Assembly: GCA_964653075.1 (NCBI GenBank)
Contig: CAZZAX010000006.1
Coordinates: 1 to 64,000 of the forward strand
Direction: 5' to 3'
Source: NIOZ-UU13 sp964653075
Lineage (GTDB): Bacteria; Planctomycetota; Phycisphaerae; Sedimentisphaerales; Anaerobacaceae
DNA: 64,000 nucleotides
In this document: positions 31,801 through 42,014 of the stretch, in pieces
Layout: each line of letters starts with the position of its first letter
Position numbering within the stretch: the first letter of the stretch is position 1
Position numbers and translations under genes: made by a program
The notes under the pieces: model-generated
The model's database searches: none
What the model saw: the letters and a program-made list of their open reading frames with translations, nothing else
What the model was told of the DNA's origin: nothing

Positions 31801-34800
31801 ATGATGACCATCACCCTTGCCGACGGCATCATCAAGACGGACGTCTTCATCGAGGAGATCGGACAATTCCGTCAGATCGTTGATGCAGTCTATAACAGCG
31901 GCACAGACACGGTCACGCTGACACTGAACGAGGCATGGGATTTGACGGAGTCATGGGCTAAGTTCGATGACGATGTCGATGATTATGACATGATAACCGA
32001 GTATACGATCACGGAGATGAGTCCAAACTTCTTCGCCATTGAGGAGGAGAAGATCGACTACCTGTTCGTTTATAACGAGGACAGCCAGGCCGACAACGAA
32101 GTGGAATCGCGGGCCGGCTGGCTGACAGATTCGACCACGATCGGCTACGCAGGCAACAGCATCGTCGAGAGCTTCGTAACCAATCAGGATGGTAAGTGGC
32201 TCCGCGGCTTCGGCATGGCGGCCCAGGACCTCTTCCTGGGCGGTGTGTGGCATCCGCGCGGCATTACCTACGGTGACATGGAGGTGGTCGAGATTAACCT
32301 CGGCGACGGTGTTGATAACTTCACCGTGGAAGACACGCACGTAAGATCTGATGGCTACCAGACCTGGACAATCATCAACACGGGCGACGAGCCAGCCCTT
32401 GATCTCAATCTGGATGGAGAAATAGACGGCGATATTGTCAATCTCACGCTCCAAGGCGTGCTTGGGGAGCTTTACGCCGGAACGGTCACCGATCAATCCT
32501 CCAACACACTGGAAGACAGCAGCGCGGCCTTTGCCAACACCACGTTCAACGGCAAAGACCTGGTCGGCTTCTTAGTCGAGATCACCGGCGGTAAAGGCGT
32601 CGGCCAGCAGCGAGTAATCGCCTCCAATACGGAAACGGAACTGACCCTCGAGAAGGACTGGGATGTCACGCTCGACGGCACGAGCAAATACCGGGTCCTC
32701 GGCTCGCAGACGTACGCAGGTGCGATTTCAGCTAGCGACCTCGCGGCCATGGAAGCACTGGTGTTGGCCGATCCGACGCTGGAGGAGATCGGCGACCTTA
32801 ATGTACTCGTCGGCAACTTCAGTGGATTTGCCGAAAATGAGCTGGCGGGGCATGTGATCGAGATCATCGACGGCGAAGGTGAGCTTGGTGTCGGCACTAA
32901 GCGAGAAATCATCGCCAATGACGCCACCACCGTGACGGTCAGCTCCTCCTGGAATTCAAACCTCGACGACACCGTCGCCTACCGTATCCACGCGGACTGG
33001 GACGGCCCGATCGCTGTTAACGCTCAATCCGGCCGTGACGTCGTCGACGGCTCGACATCCGACATCCCGCTGGTCATCTTCGGCGGGGCCGGACAGGACG
33101 AGCTTACGGGCGGCTCCGGCGACGACATTATCTTCGGCGACCGCGGCCGCGTCGAATACGTCAACGAAGCCGGCAAGATTGTAACCCTGCTCGGTCTTGC
33201 ACGGGAATTGCTTGACCCGCAGTATCTTGACGATTACACGATCAATACGTTGACGGATGATAACGGCAGCTTCCCGGTGCAGACCATCGACATGCAGGGC
33301 CTCGAAGGCTTCATGTTCTCCACTCCGGACGGCCGCGGCTTCGCCCAGCGGCTCCTGATTACGGACAACGACTCGGATACCCTCACCTTCACACCGGATT
33401 GGGACCTCGAGGACGAGAATCACTGGACCGTCATCAACGGCGCATCGGACGTGACTCCGGGCGCTGATACGATTACCATCACAGGACACACCTTTATCGA
33501 CGGCGATCCCATCATCTACACTAACGGCGGCGGCACCAGCATCGGCGGCTTAACGGACATGACCACGTACTATGTGATCGTGGTCGACACCACGACGATC
33601 AAACTCGCCACCTCCAAGGCCGATGCCCTTGCCGACACGGCCATCGACATAACCTCCGTCGGCGTCGGTTCCGAGCATATCCTGTATGCACCAGTGAAGG
33701 TCGTACCTGACCCGTACAACCCGATAACGGACTTCGACGCGATTGATCCGCAGGCCAACCCGACCAAATATAGGATCTCGCTGATACCCGAAGATCAAAC
33801 CGATGGTGTGAAGCGTGATCCGGTCTTAATTATGGCAATTGACCCGCTTGTAGGTGATGACGACGTCATCATCGGTAATGAGGGTAACGATCGGATTTTC
33901 GGTGGCGCTGCTGATGACACAATCAACGGAAACGACGGCGACGACACGATCTTCGGCGACCACGGCCGACTGGATTACACACCTGTGGAGGTGGGCGGAG
34001 AGGATGGTCCGGTGCGGGGTGACTTCGTACCCGCATCGTTGAACCGCGTACGGACGACGTACGACGATATCGGCGGCGGTGATACTATCCACGGCGATGC
34101 CAATGATGACATCATCCTCGGCGGCTATAACAACGACCCAGATAACCTCTTCGGCGACACCGGCAACGACTTCCTCGTTGGAGACAACGGCGTAATGCTC
34201 TTCGTCCCCAACACGGACACGCCGGAAGATCCACGCGATGTCTGGCTGGATGAGGTGGAGAGCCTCTCCCACAGCATCGGTGGTACGGATGTCATTTCGG
34301 GTAACGAAGGCAACGATATTGCCATCGGCGGCACGGACGCAGACACCATCTACGGCGATGACGCCTCCGCGACGGCCGGCGAGCTTGACGGCGAGGACAT
34401 CCTGATCGGCGATAACGGACATATCGACTTCACCCCCGGCGTGACGGCTCGACTGAATGCCTTCGGCAGCGGCGTTAACCTGATCGAGACTACCGATGTC
34501 CTGAATACGACAGGCGGCGGCGACTACATTGAAGGTAACGCACAGACTGACGTGATTCTCGGCGGAGTCAATAATAACGAAACAGATACAATCTACGGCG
34601 ACGCGGCGACGCCAGGAAATAATGACGATGACGACGTGATTTTGGGTGACAACGGACAGCTCGATTTCGCGTATGGCGGCGATTCAGACCTGACGACGCT
34701 CGACCTTATCAGGTCGCTGCCCTACGATAACCCGGACACTCCGAGTGTTATTCTGGGTGGTGTCGATAACATCTCCGGCGATGCGGGTAACGATACGATT

Positions 34801-37800
34801 ATCGGTGGCGTTGACGGTGACACAATCTACGGCGACGACGTTGCTGCGAATAACGGCGCCGCGGACGGCAAGGATGTCCTGATTGGCGACAACGGGGAAA
34901 TATTCCTCTCCGGACATGTTCTCGCCACGCTGTACGCCCTCGGTAGCGGAATCAACCTCATCCAGACGACCGACGACGAGGAAGCTACCGGAGGCGCCGA
35001 CTTCATAGAAGGCAACGCCGATAACGACGTTATACTCGGTGGAGTCAACGATGGCGGCGTCGATGTGCTTCACGGCGATGCTGCGGCACCGAGCGTCCAT
35101 GACGGTGAGGACATACTCATCGGTGACAACGGCGAAGTCGATTACGATGTGGATGGCGTCGGTTTGACCACCCTTGACCTGATTACTACAAACACCTATG
35201 CGACCGACGAGGTGACGGTGCTCGGCGGCCGGGATCGTATATTCGGCAACGCTTACAATGATGTAGCTCTCGGCGGTTCGGCAGACGACGATATAATCGG
35301 CGACAACTACGAAACCGCTCCCGGATCCGGCGTTATCGACGGTCTGTACGACTCGCCCGGTGACGACACGATAATCGGTGACCAGGGCCACGTTGTCTAT
35401 GTGAACGGTCTGGTTACCCTGATAGAAACCCTCGATCTGCTCGAGACCGACGGCGGTTCAGATTACGTCCAGGGCAACGATATGGAAGATATCATCCTGG
35501 GCGGCGTCGACGGCGACATACTGATCGGCGAAAGCGAGACAGTTGACCTTGTCGGAACGCCAGGCGACGATATAATAATCGGCGACGAAGGACGGCTCAG
35601 ATACGATGTCGCACCCTCTGACGGTATCTATGGCTCGGGTGACGAAGACCCGAATACGCTCGACCTCATTGAAACGTTCAATACAGGCGTTCTCGGCGGA
35701 GATGACATAGTATACGGCAACGAAGAATCCGACATAGTCATGGGTGGCTCCGCTGATGACAATATCTTCGGCGACTTCTACGCCGAACTGTTCGCAACTG
35801 GCGAGGTCATTGACGGCACGCTGGATGCCGCACCTGTTCCCGGCACCGACGTACTGATCGGCGACGGCGGCCAGATGACCTTCTTCGACAATGCAGTTAC
35901 CGTAATCCGTACGATCGAGCCTTCAATGGGCGGTTCTGACCACATCGAGGGCCACGATCTTACCGACAAGATTCTCGGCGGCGTCGACGACGACGAACTC
36001 TACGGCGAATCGCCCGAGACCGATCTGCCTCTGATAGAATCCGGCGCGGGCGATGACTGGATGCTCGGCGACAACGGCCTATTCGACTATGTACTGGTGT
36101 CCGACAATATAGAGGACAGGCACGATGTAGCCACTCACCTCGACGGCGGTACACTGGTCGTTCTGGATCCCGATTCATCGACCCTCGACATCGTAACGAC
36201 CACCGACGTAAATGACGGTGGCAACGACGTTATGTACGGCAACGGCGGCAATGACGTTATGTTCGGCGGAACCGCAACCGACACCATGCGAGGCGATACA
36301 ACAGACAACGAGGCCAACTCGAATCCCGACGGTGACGACGGCATCGATCTTATGTTCGGCGACCACGCCAAGATCTTCCCGACGCTGCCGACGGTTGACG
36401 ACTTCTTCGTCAACAACAACTTCTTCTCGATTAACACCCAGGTTGAGGACGACGGCTTCGACGACATAATGTTCGGCAACGGTAACGATGACATAATGAT
36501 CGGCGGCCAGGGCGACGACATAATGTTCGGCGGCAACGGCGACGACGATATGATCGGCGGATTCAATGTCGCCAACGGCGACGATGAGCTCGACGACATG
36601 CCCCTCGAAGACCGACAGGCTATCTCACCTGACATCCTCGCACATCTCAATGCGGCCGACGTCAACGAAATTAACGATATTATGGACGGCGGTGCTGACG
36701 ATGACGTCATGACCGGCGATAACGCCTACGTCATTCGCCAGCCTTACGGCGGACAGCCCGACGCACTCGCCAGCCCGAGATTCCGCTTACTCGGCGAGAG
36801 CGGCCTGCTCTATGTGATCGACTCCGAGATGGTCGGCGGCCTCGCTGATATCGATGTCGGTTTCCACGCCAATGTAACCGCCGATTACCAGCCGCATCAG
36901 GACATGACACTCGTGCGAACCGTGTTCCTCTACAATCACGACGAGGCCACGGAGGATGCCGCAGTGGCGAATCCGAACGATCCGCGACCCTTCGGCAACG
37001 ATGTCATGACCGGCGGCACCCAGGATGACGAAATCTGGGGCCAGCTCGGCGATGACATTATCCAGGGCGATGGCCAGATCTTGATGTTAGTCGGTGCGGA
37101 AAAACCCGCGGAGTTCAAGGAATTCAATCCAGCCCAGGATGCAATTCCAGACTTCGACATCCGAGACGCCGAAGTCCTTGATACCCTGGCCTTCGGGATC
37201 GAAACCACCTTCCGGTTCTCAGCGTTCGAAGATGAAGGCGACGGTGACGACTACATAGAAGGTAACGGCGGTAACGACCGCATCTACGGCGGCCTCGGTC
37301 AGGACGACCTTATAGGCGGCAGCTCAATCCTATTCGGCCTCGACGGACTGGTCACCAACAGGCCCGACGGCGCCGACATGATCTACGGCGGAGCCGGCAA
37401 CCCGGTACAATTAAGCCGAAACGCCTCCTTCACAGGCCCCGATAACGATATCAGCGGCGATGCTTCCGTGGCAGTGCCCACAGACGAGCGACACGCCCGA
37501 GACGCAGACGTCATCCTCGGCGACAACGGCGAAATCTACTGCATCGTTACCGAAGACCCCGAAACCCATGTTATCGGCTACGAGGCCTTCAACTACGACT
37601 ACGACGCCACAACCGCCAACGGATTCGTCGATGACGGCTACAACGGTGAAGCCCTTCGAATCATACCCAGAGCCATTGACCTCAACGACTACGGCTACAG
37701 CTACGCCGACGCCGACAACGATCCGTCCACCCGCGACGTCCTGACCTTCACCGATGAAGTCCGCGGCGAAGGCGACCTAATCTACGGTGAAAGCGGAGAC

Positions 37801-40800
37801 GACGTCATCCACGGCATGACCGGAAACGATGCCATCTTCGGCAACAGCGAGCACGATGACATCTACGGCGAGATTGGCACCGACTTCCTGCTCGGTGGAA
37901 CAGGTATTGACGGCATTCTCGGCGACGACGGCCTGATCCTGACCCGCCGCAACGACCTCAACGAAGAACCGCTTTACGGCATAGATCCACGAGATCCCGA
38001 GCAGGTCAAGGTCAAGAATAATGAAGAGGTGAACACTAACGCCCTCAACGCCGAAATCTCAACGCCTGGCAACATCCAGCGGGCAATCCTCAATATCGAA
38101 GGCGAACTCGTGAAGGTCATCGAAACCTTTGCCTTCCGCACTGATGATCTCGATGGTCAAACCCTCGGTGAGTTCGATGACTCCATGCGGTTTAACGACA
38201 TTATCTTCGGCGGCCTGGATAACGACTTCATCCACGGCATCGACGGCGATGACGCAATATCCGGCGCCGAGGCCTTGCCAGTCTACTACTCCGGTGCTGG
38301 CTACGGATTCGAGGACGTCAACACCTTCCTGCAGAACATGCAGAGCGCACCGCCCAACGGCACTCCGGACCTGGCAGACGACCCGTTCTGGTTCGGCTTC
38401 GCGCCGTACAATCCGGGCGAGATCCTGCGTTACGAGGGCAAGACCATCGTCGAGGGCAACGGCCAGAATCCGAAGACCCGCGATGAGTTCGCGTGGTACG
38501 ACGAGTTTAACCCGCGCCGCAAGATTATGTTTGACTTTGACTACGACTTTGGCACGCTGCCCGGCGAAGACTTCGCGCCGCTGGCGACCGAGACCGGCAT
38601 TGCTAACACCATCGACTTCCTGCTCAACTTTAATGAGGATGAAGGACCGCTCGGTTACCATTATCTCGGCGATGAGAATGCCATGCAGACCGACGGCAAT
38701 GACCGGATCTTCGGTGATGTCGGCAACGACTGGCTTGTGGGCGGCACGGGACGCGACAACATGTACGGCGGCCGTGGTAATGACCTGCTTAACATGGACG
38801 ACAACCACGATTCCGGTCCAGGCGGACGCGTCGGACCGCATGACCCACTGCCGGATCCGCTGGACAACACCCAGTCCGACGAGTTCCAGGCCTATGCGGA
38901 CATTGTGTATGCCGGCGCCGGTCGCGATGTAATGATACTCAACACCGGTGCGGACCGATCCATCGACTGGGTGGGCGAGTTCAACAGCTACATCGTTCCG
39001 TTCAGTCCATTTGGCGCCTTCCACATCAGCCGCAACCTCTCGCCGCACGTGCCGGAGTATCTGCAAGATCTCTCGGAGAACGATGGAGCTGACGTGCGGG
39101 TGGATCCTGGCAAGCTGAATAACGTGCCCGACGCCCAACTCTACGTCGATCAGAAGAACATAGATGTCCGGATCGACGAGCCGGATCCGCTCCGCAACTA
39201 CGAGCCTTACGGCGAACTCGGTATGGTCAGGCAGCAAGACCTCAATTGGGGCGAACAAACGGGCGCGCCCAATGACCCGCAGCCGGGCAACCTGCAGGGC
39301 AAGCGGGATATCATGCGGCGTGAGCTGTTCCAGGACACTGTTGCGCCAAAGGGTGCCTTTGCAGAAACTGAGGGGATCTGGACGGCGAGTGATGGTAAAC
39401 TGGAAGCAGCACCGGTTATTTTAGGCGAGGATGCTGTCAGCATTTATCACCTTGACAAGATGCAGCCCTCTTACATGGAAATTCTTGTAACCATCAATGC
39501 AGAAAAAGATAAGGCGGGACTAAAATCGAACGCATACATCATATTCGATTACAAGAGCTCGACCGATTTTAAGTTTGCCGGTGTTGATGTGGGTATTGAT
39601 AAGATACAGATAGGCCACTATACTGCAGATGGATGGATTGTGGATAGCCAGATCCCAATGCATCTCAAGGCCGATATAGATTATGACCTGACACTGGTGA
39701 TGTACGGTACGGTGGCGACTATTTGGGTCAACGGGAAATCTTCTCTGAGCTTTGACTTCAATGATGCGCTTAACGACGATGGCTTGATCGGACTGGCTAC
39801 TAATAACGCAGTGGCACGCTTCGATGACTGGCAGGTCCAGAAGCTACCGCCGACACTCACCTTCCAGTTCACCGAGGATTTTGCCGGAACATCAACCAAC
39901 CCATTCAAGGAGCAGACAGGGAATTGGATGATTACAGATGGCCACTACAGTGGATCTGTGGTCGATGGCGATAGGGCGATTACGACCTGGGCGCTGGAAG
40001 TGGCTACATGGTCGCTGCTTGAGTTTGAGGCCCTCATCGATACTGGAACTACCGGCGGCTTGATCTTCGACTACTACGATGCAGATAACTTCAAGTTTGC
40101 CGCCATCGATGCCCTTAATGATCAGGTCGTGATCGGCCACCATACATCCAAAGGCTGGTATATAGATGCCTCGGTCGAACGGGTAATTAAGCCAGGAACA
40201 TCCTACGCCCTGGGCATCTCAATGCTGGGTACTAGTGTCAATGTAACCCTGGATGGTGAGGCTGTTGTGGGCCATGTATTCAATAGCCTGTTAAATGATG
40301 GGGATTTAGGATTGTTGAGCAAGGATGGTGTTAGTAACTTCGACGATGTTGTGGCCCAGGGCGATGACCCGGCCTATGCCGAAGAAAGCGGCGATGCACT
40401 GAAGGCAGCCACCTTAGGGGACGCAACCGATATTACCGAACTGAACCACACTGAACTCGCTCCGATTATCGATGCAGCGATCGACTATTGGGTAGATATC
40501 ATCGGTGTGGATGCTTCGCAACTGGCTGACGTCAGTTTCTTTATCACTGACCTGTCTGAAATGTTCCTTGCTTTAACAGTCGGTAATACGATTCTGATCG
40601 ATACGGATGCCGCTGGATACGGCTGGTTCGTTGACGAGACTCCGTATGACAATATCGAGTTTGTTACTGACGGCGGAAATGGCGAACTGGTTGCGGCACC
40701 AAACAGTGAGGCCGAGGCCAGCATGGATCTGCTGACCGTGGTCACGCATGAGCTGGGGCATGTACTCGGTCTTGAAGACGTTGATACCGAGGAGCACGAC

Positions 40801-40950
40801 CTGATGAGTGATACATTGGCCACAGGCGTCCGCCGCGTTTATGACGAGGCTGCAATTACAAGCCTGCCGCTGGACGGCTGGACAGTACGCCCCTACTCGT
40901 TCAATAACCTGCTGAACGACGACATAGACTTATTGGTCGATGCATTGTGA
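16890..40950 (+). CDS. giant LEPR-XLL surface protein with RTX-like arrays and C-terminal metalloprotease domain
   Basis: One gene, split on paper by 100 Ns. Codons before the gap end with CAT at 20112-20114 and codons after it start with ACC at 20215. Removing the Ns leaves a continuous frame of 7,986 codons plus stop. Order: basic N-terminus and LEPR-XLL motif MLEPRIMLSAD (28-38); EF-hand loop DTNHDDKVDFIE (137-148); nine ~85-residue repeats; aspartate-rich beta regions; second EF-hand DPDRDGRVRIKE (3143-3154); RTX-like field (nt 26860-28110); Calx-beta-like segments (about nt 29590-31560); large ten-module RTX-like array (nt 34070-36300) inside a field reaching 38800; two jelly-roll domains; zinc-protease motif HELGHVLGLED (7920-7930) with Met-turn LMSD. 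It is likely exported and calcium-stabilised. Adhesin, protease or surface-layer roles are all possible. No transport genes adjoin it; the T2SS 14 kb away is one candidate route. Confidence 0.88.
20115..20214. other. assembly gap of 100 Ns
   Basis: Exactly 100 Ns, a standard scaffold placeholder. The left flank ends GGTGCGCAT and the right flank begins ACCTTCCTG. The same two strings are directly joined at 20489-20506 in the next repeat unit. Nothing need be missing, or an unknown whole number of repeat units may have collapsed. The apparent frame change across the gap comes from 100 not being divisible by 3. Confidence 0.97.
26860..28110 (+). repeat. RTX-like calcium-binding repeat field 1
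   Basis: Nonapeptides of the GGxGxDxI type run through this stretch of the giant protein (GSEGDDTLIGGSGDDIIYG, GGGGNDIIFGDNG, GEGGNDIIFGSGG, GGTGNDVIDGGDGKDVLYG, GGSGNDILDGGAGNDVVFG). It is interrupted once by copy 7 of the 85-residue domain. In known RTX proteins such repeats form parallel beta-rolls that bind Ca2+ and fold outside the cell. Confidence 0.85.
34070..36300 (+). repeat. ten-module long-period RTX-like array
   Basis: Ten modules each begin GG.D.I.GN..ND...GG...D.I.GD, continue to D.LIGDNG.I.F and end in L..LDLI.T.D. Starts are near 34075, 34279, 34513, 34756, 34990, 35224, 35451, 35694, 35929 and 36217. Most spacings are 229-243 bp, that is 76-81 residues. RTX-like sequence continues less regularly to about 38800. 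The DNA of modules is diverged, so the period is maintained at protein level. The recurrent LDLIETTD spacer sets this apart from plain nonapeptide arrays. Confidence 0.75.
39330..40372 (+). other. tandem pair of jelly-roll (concanavalin-like) domains in the giant protein
   Basis: Two ~170-residue units run in tandem. The first covers LFQDTVAP, AYIIFDYKSSTDFKFAGVDV, DKIQIGHYTADGWIVDS, ATIWVNGKSSLSF and FDDWQVQ. The second covers FTEDFAGT, LIFDYYDADNFKFAAIDA, DQVVIGHHTSKGWYIDA, VNVTLDGEAVV and FDDVVAQ. They align unit to unit and resemble LamG/DUF1080-type beta-sandwiches that often bind sugars. They lie just before the protease domain. Confidence 0.7.
40410..40950 (+). other. C-terminal zinc-metalloprotease domain of the giant protein
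   Basis: The last ~180 residues hold the zincin motif HELGHVLGLED (H7920, E7921, H7924, G7927, D7930), with LMSDTL 19 residues after the first His as a Met-turn candidate. A preceding helix (LAPIIDAAIDYWVDIIG) and strand VSFFITDLSEMFLALTVGNT fit a matrixin/metzincin-like fold. The third ligand would be Asp, as in snapalysin-type enzymes, instead of the usual His. Similar C-terminal matrixin-like domains occur in other giant planctomycete proteins, to my knowledge. Confidence 0.75.
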
Positions 40951-41002
40951 AAACTAGTTCATGAGGCCTGCGTAAATCGTGGCCGTGGGCGTTTGTTCGA
41001 AG

Positions 41003-41030
41003 CGACCCGCTGTTTTCAAACAGCGAGTCG
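41003..41030 (+). terminator. hairpin after the giant gene
   Basis: CGACCCGCTGTTT (41003-41015) pairs with AAACAGCGAGTCG (41018-41030) with one mismatch and a 2-nt loop, about 50 bp after the stop codon. The following sequence is GCTTTCGGGGTCTTTC, a weak T-containing tail, so termination efficiency is uncertain. Confidence 0.55.
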
Positions 41031-41161
41031 GCTTTCGGGGTCTTTCATATCATCCGCACAACGGCCTTGGTGGCTGTAAGTATTTGTTATATAAGGACTT
41101 ATGGAGACCACCTTGCCTGTGGGTATATGCGGCAGCCATTATTTGCTATAAAACTTTATAT

Positions 41162-41502
41162 AATAAGGACTGCTATGAGGCCATTCTCGTCAAGTACAAA
41201 GGAACCTCAAAAACTCATTTTTTTTTGTTAACACATCCAGTCTGCTCCCGCAGAATCATCCCGAAATTCCGATCATGCAGCTACTTATTCTGCTATACAT
41301 GCTTTGGGCTATCTGCCCTGCACAAGTTAATGTTTCAAATTATCGCAAATGGGAGCTACAATCTTAGGGCATACTCTAGCGCTACAGTCCTTATACATAG
41401 TCTTCCCATTGCTAAAGTGCTGCGTATCAAGTCTTTAAGAATCTTTCTGCTTACCATCTCACAATTAAGAATTTACCAAGTTGTTTTTCTTTTTTGCCCT
41501 CG
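41162..41502. repeat. dispersed 341-bp repeat, copy 2 (uninterrupted)
   Basis: This is nearly identical to 2923-3405 without the MITE, and it preserves the single TA empty site at 41377-41378. Its right end (GCCCTCG) abuts the start of a decayed carbamoyltransferase sequence at about its fifth codon. A partial echo of its left end (ATAAGGACT) lies at 41092. No coding function is recognisable. Confidence 0.8.
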
Positions 41503-41507
41503 TGGTA

Positions 41508-41620
41508 ATCGGCCTTCATTAACAGCACCACAGCGTTTGTGCGCGATGGCAAAATTATCTCCTCTGCTCAGAAAGAGCGATTTAAAAGCAGTGATTGAGT
41601 ATAGTCTTCAAGCCGGTTGA
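41508..41620 (+). pseudogene. decayed N-terminus of a carbamoyltransferase
   Basis: Reading with one frameshift near 41520 gives IGLH followed by NSTTAFVRDGKIISSAQKERF. A second frame change then gives LKAVIEYSLQAG. The intact carbamoyltransferase at 53089-54924 has ISAFYHDSAAAFVRDG, EIIAAAQEERF and NAVEYCLGAGQL in the same order and spacing. This is therefore a fragment of a related gene whose first codons are replaced by the dispersed repeat. The rest of the gene is absent. Confidence 0.65.
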
Positions 41621-42014
41621 CTGAATACCGAATTGTGATGAGCTGCTTGTCAGTCAATTAATACAGTGGATGTGATTAAAGGATATTCACAACAGTTTTT
41701 GTTATTATACATTAGATATTCAATAGATAAAATACGCAGGTTTGCTCCAAGAGTTAATTCTGCCCAAAAGAAGTTGAAATAAGTTGAAAATTTGCGGCGG
41801 ATTTTGCAATCCAGTGAAAACAAAAGTTCAAATTAGCTGTTAAATCGTGTATAAGATATTTCTGGTAATTTAATAGGAGTTTTTTACAAGTGTCTTGTCA
41901 GTACATCATGGTCTCTATATTAAATACAATCAGCATATAGAATATAAAAGACTCGTATCCTGTGATACATTATTTTAAGTATTGTTTGTCAGATAAAAGC
42001 AAAGGTTGTTAAAG
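41621..42014. other. AT-rich spacer upstream of the sulfate cluster
   Basis: There is no gene. It is AT-rich with several possible -10 elements (for example TTATTATACAT near 41703). It presumably contains the promoter of the permease gene, but I cannot choose one site with confidence. Confidence 0.3.

Larger units (their letters stand above)
20058..33690 (+). repeat. nine copies of an ~85-residue domain in the giant protein
   Basis: Each unit reads roughly FDGAT..-GDDTITLG.HTF.TGD.VVYTSGGGT-DIGGL.DGTTYYVI-VDGTTIKLA-...A......IDLTA.GSG..H.LT. Copies start near 20058 (broken by the gap), 20440, 20998, 21796, 22147, 23038, 27322, 28129 and 33436. The first two are almost identical in DNA around the gap; the others differ more. 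Units are not strictly tandem: they alternate with other sequence and precede or follow RTX-like fields. A beta-sandwich linker is likely; no function is known to me. Confidence 0.85.

Noticed and set aside
40979..41620. 213-codon frame after the giant gene
   Set aside because: It runs through a terminator-like hairpin, the dispersed repeat and a frameshifted carbamoyltransferase fragment, so it is a chance fusion.
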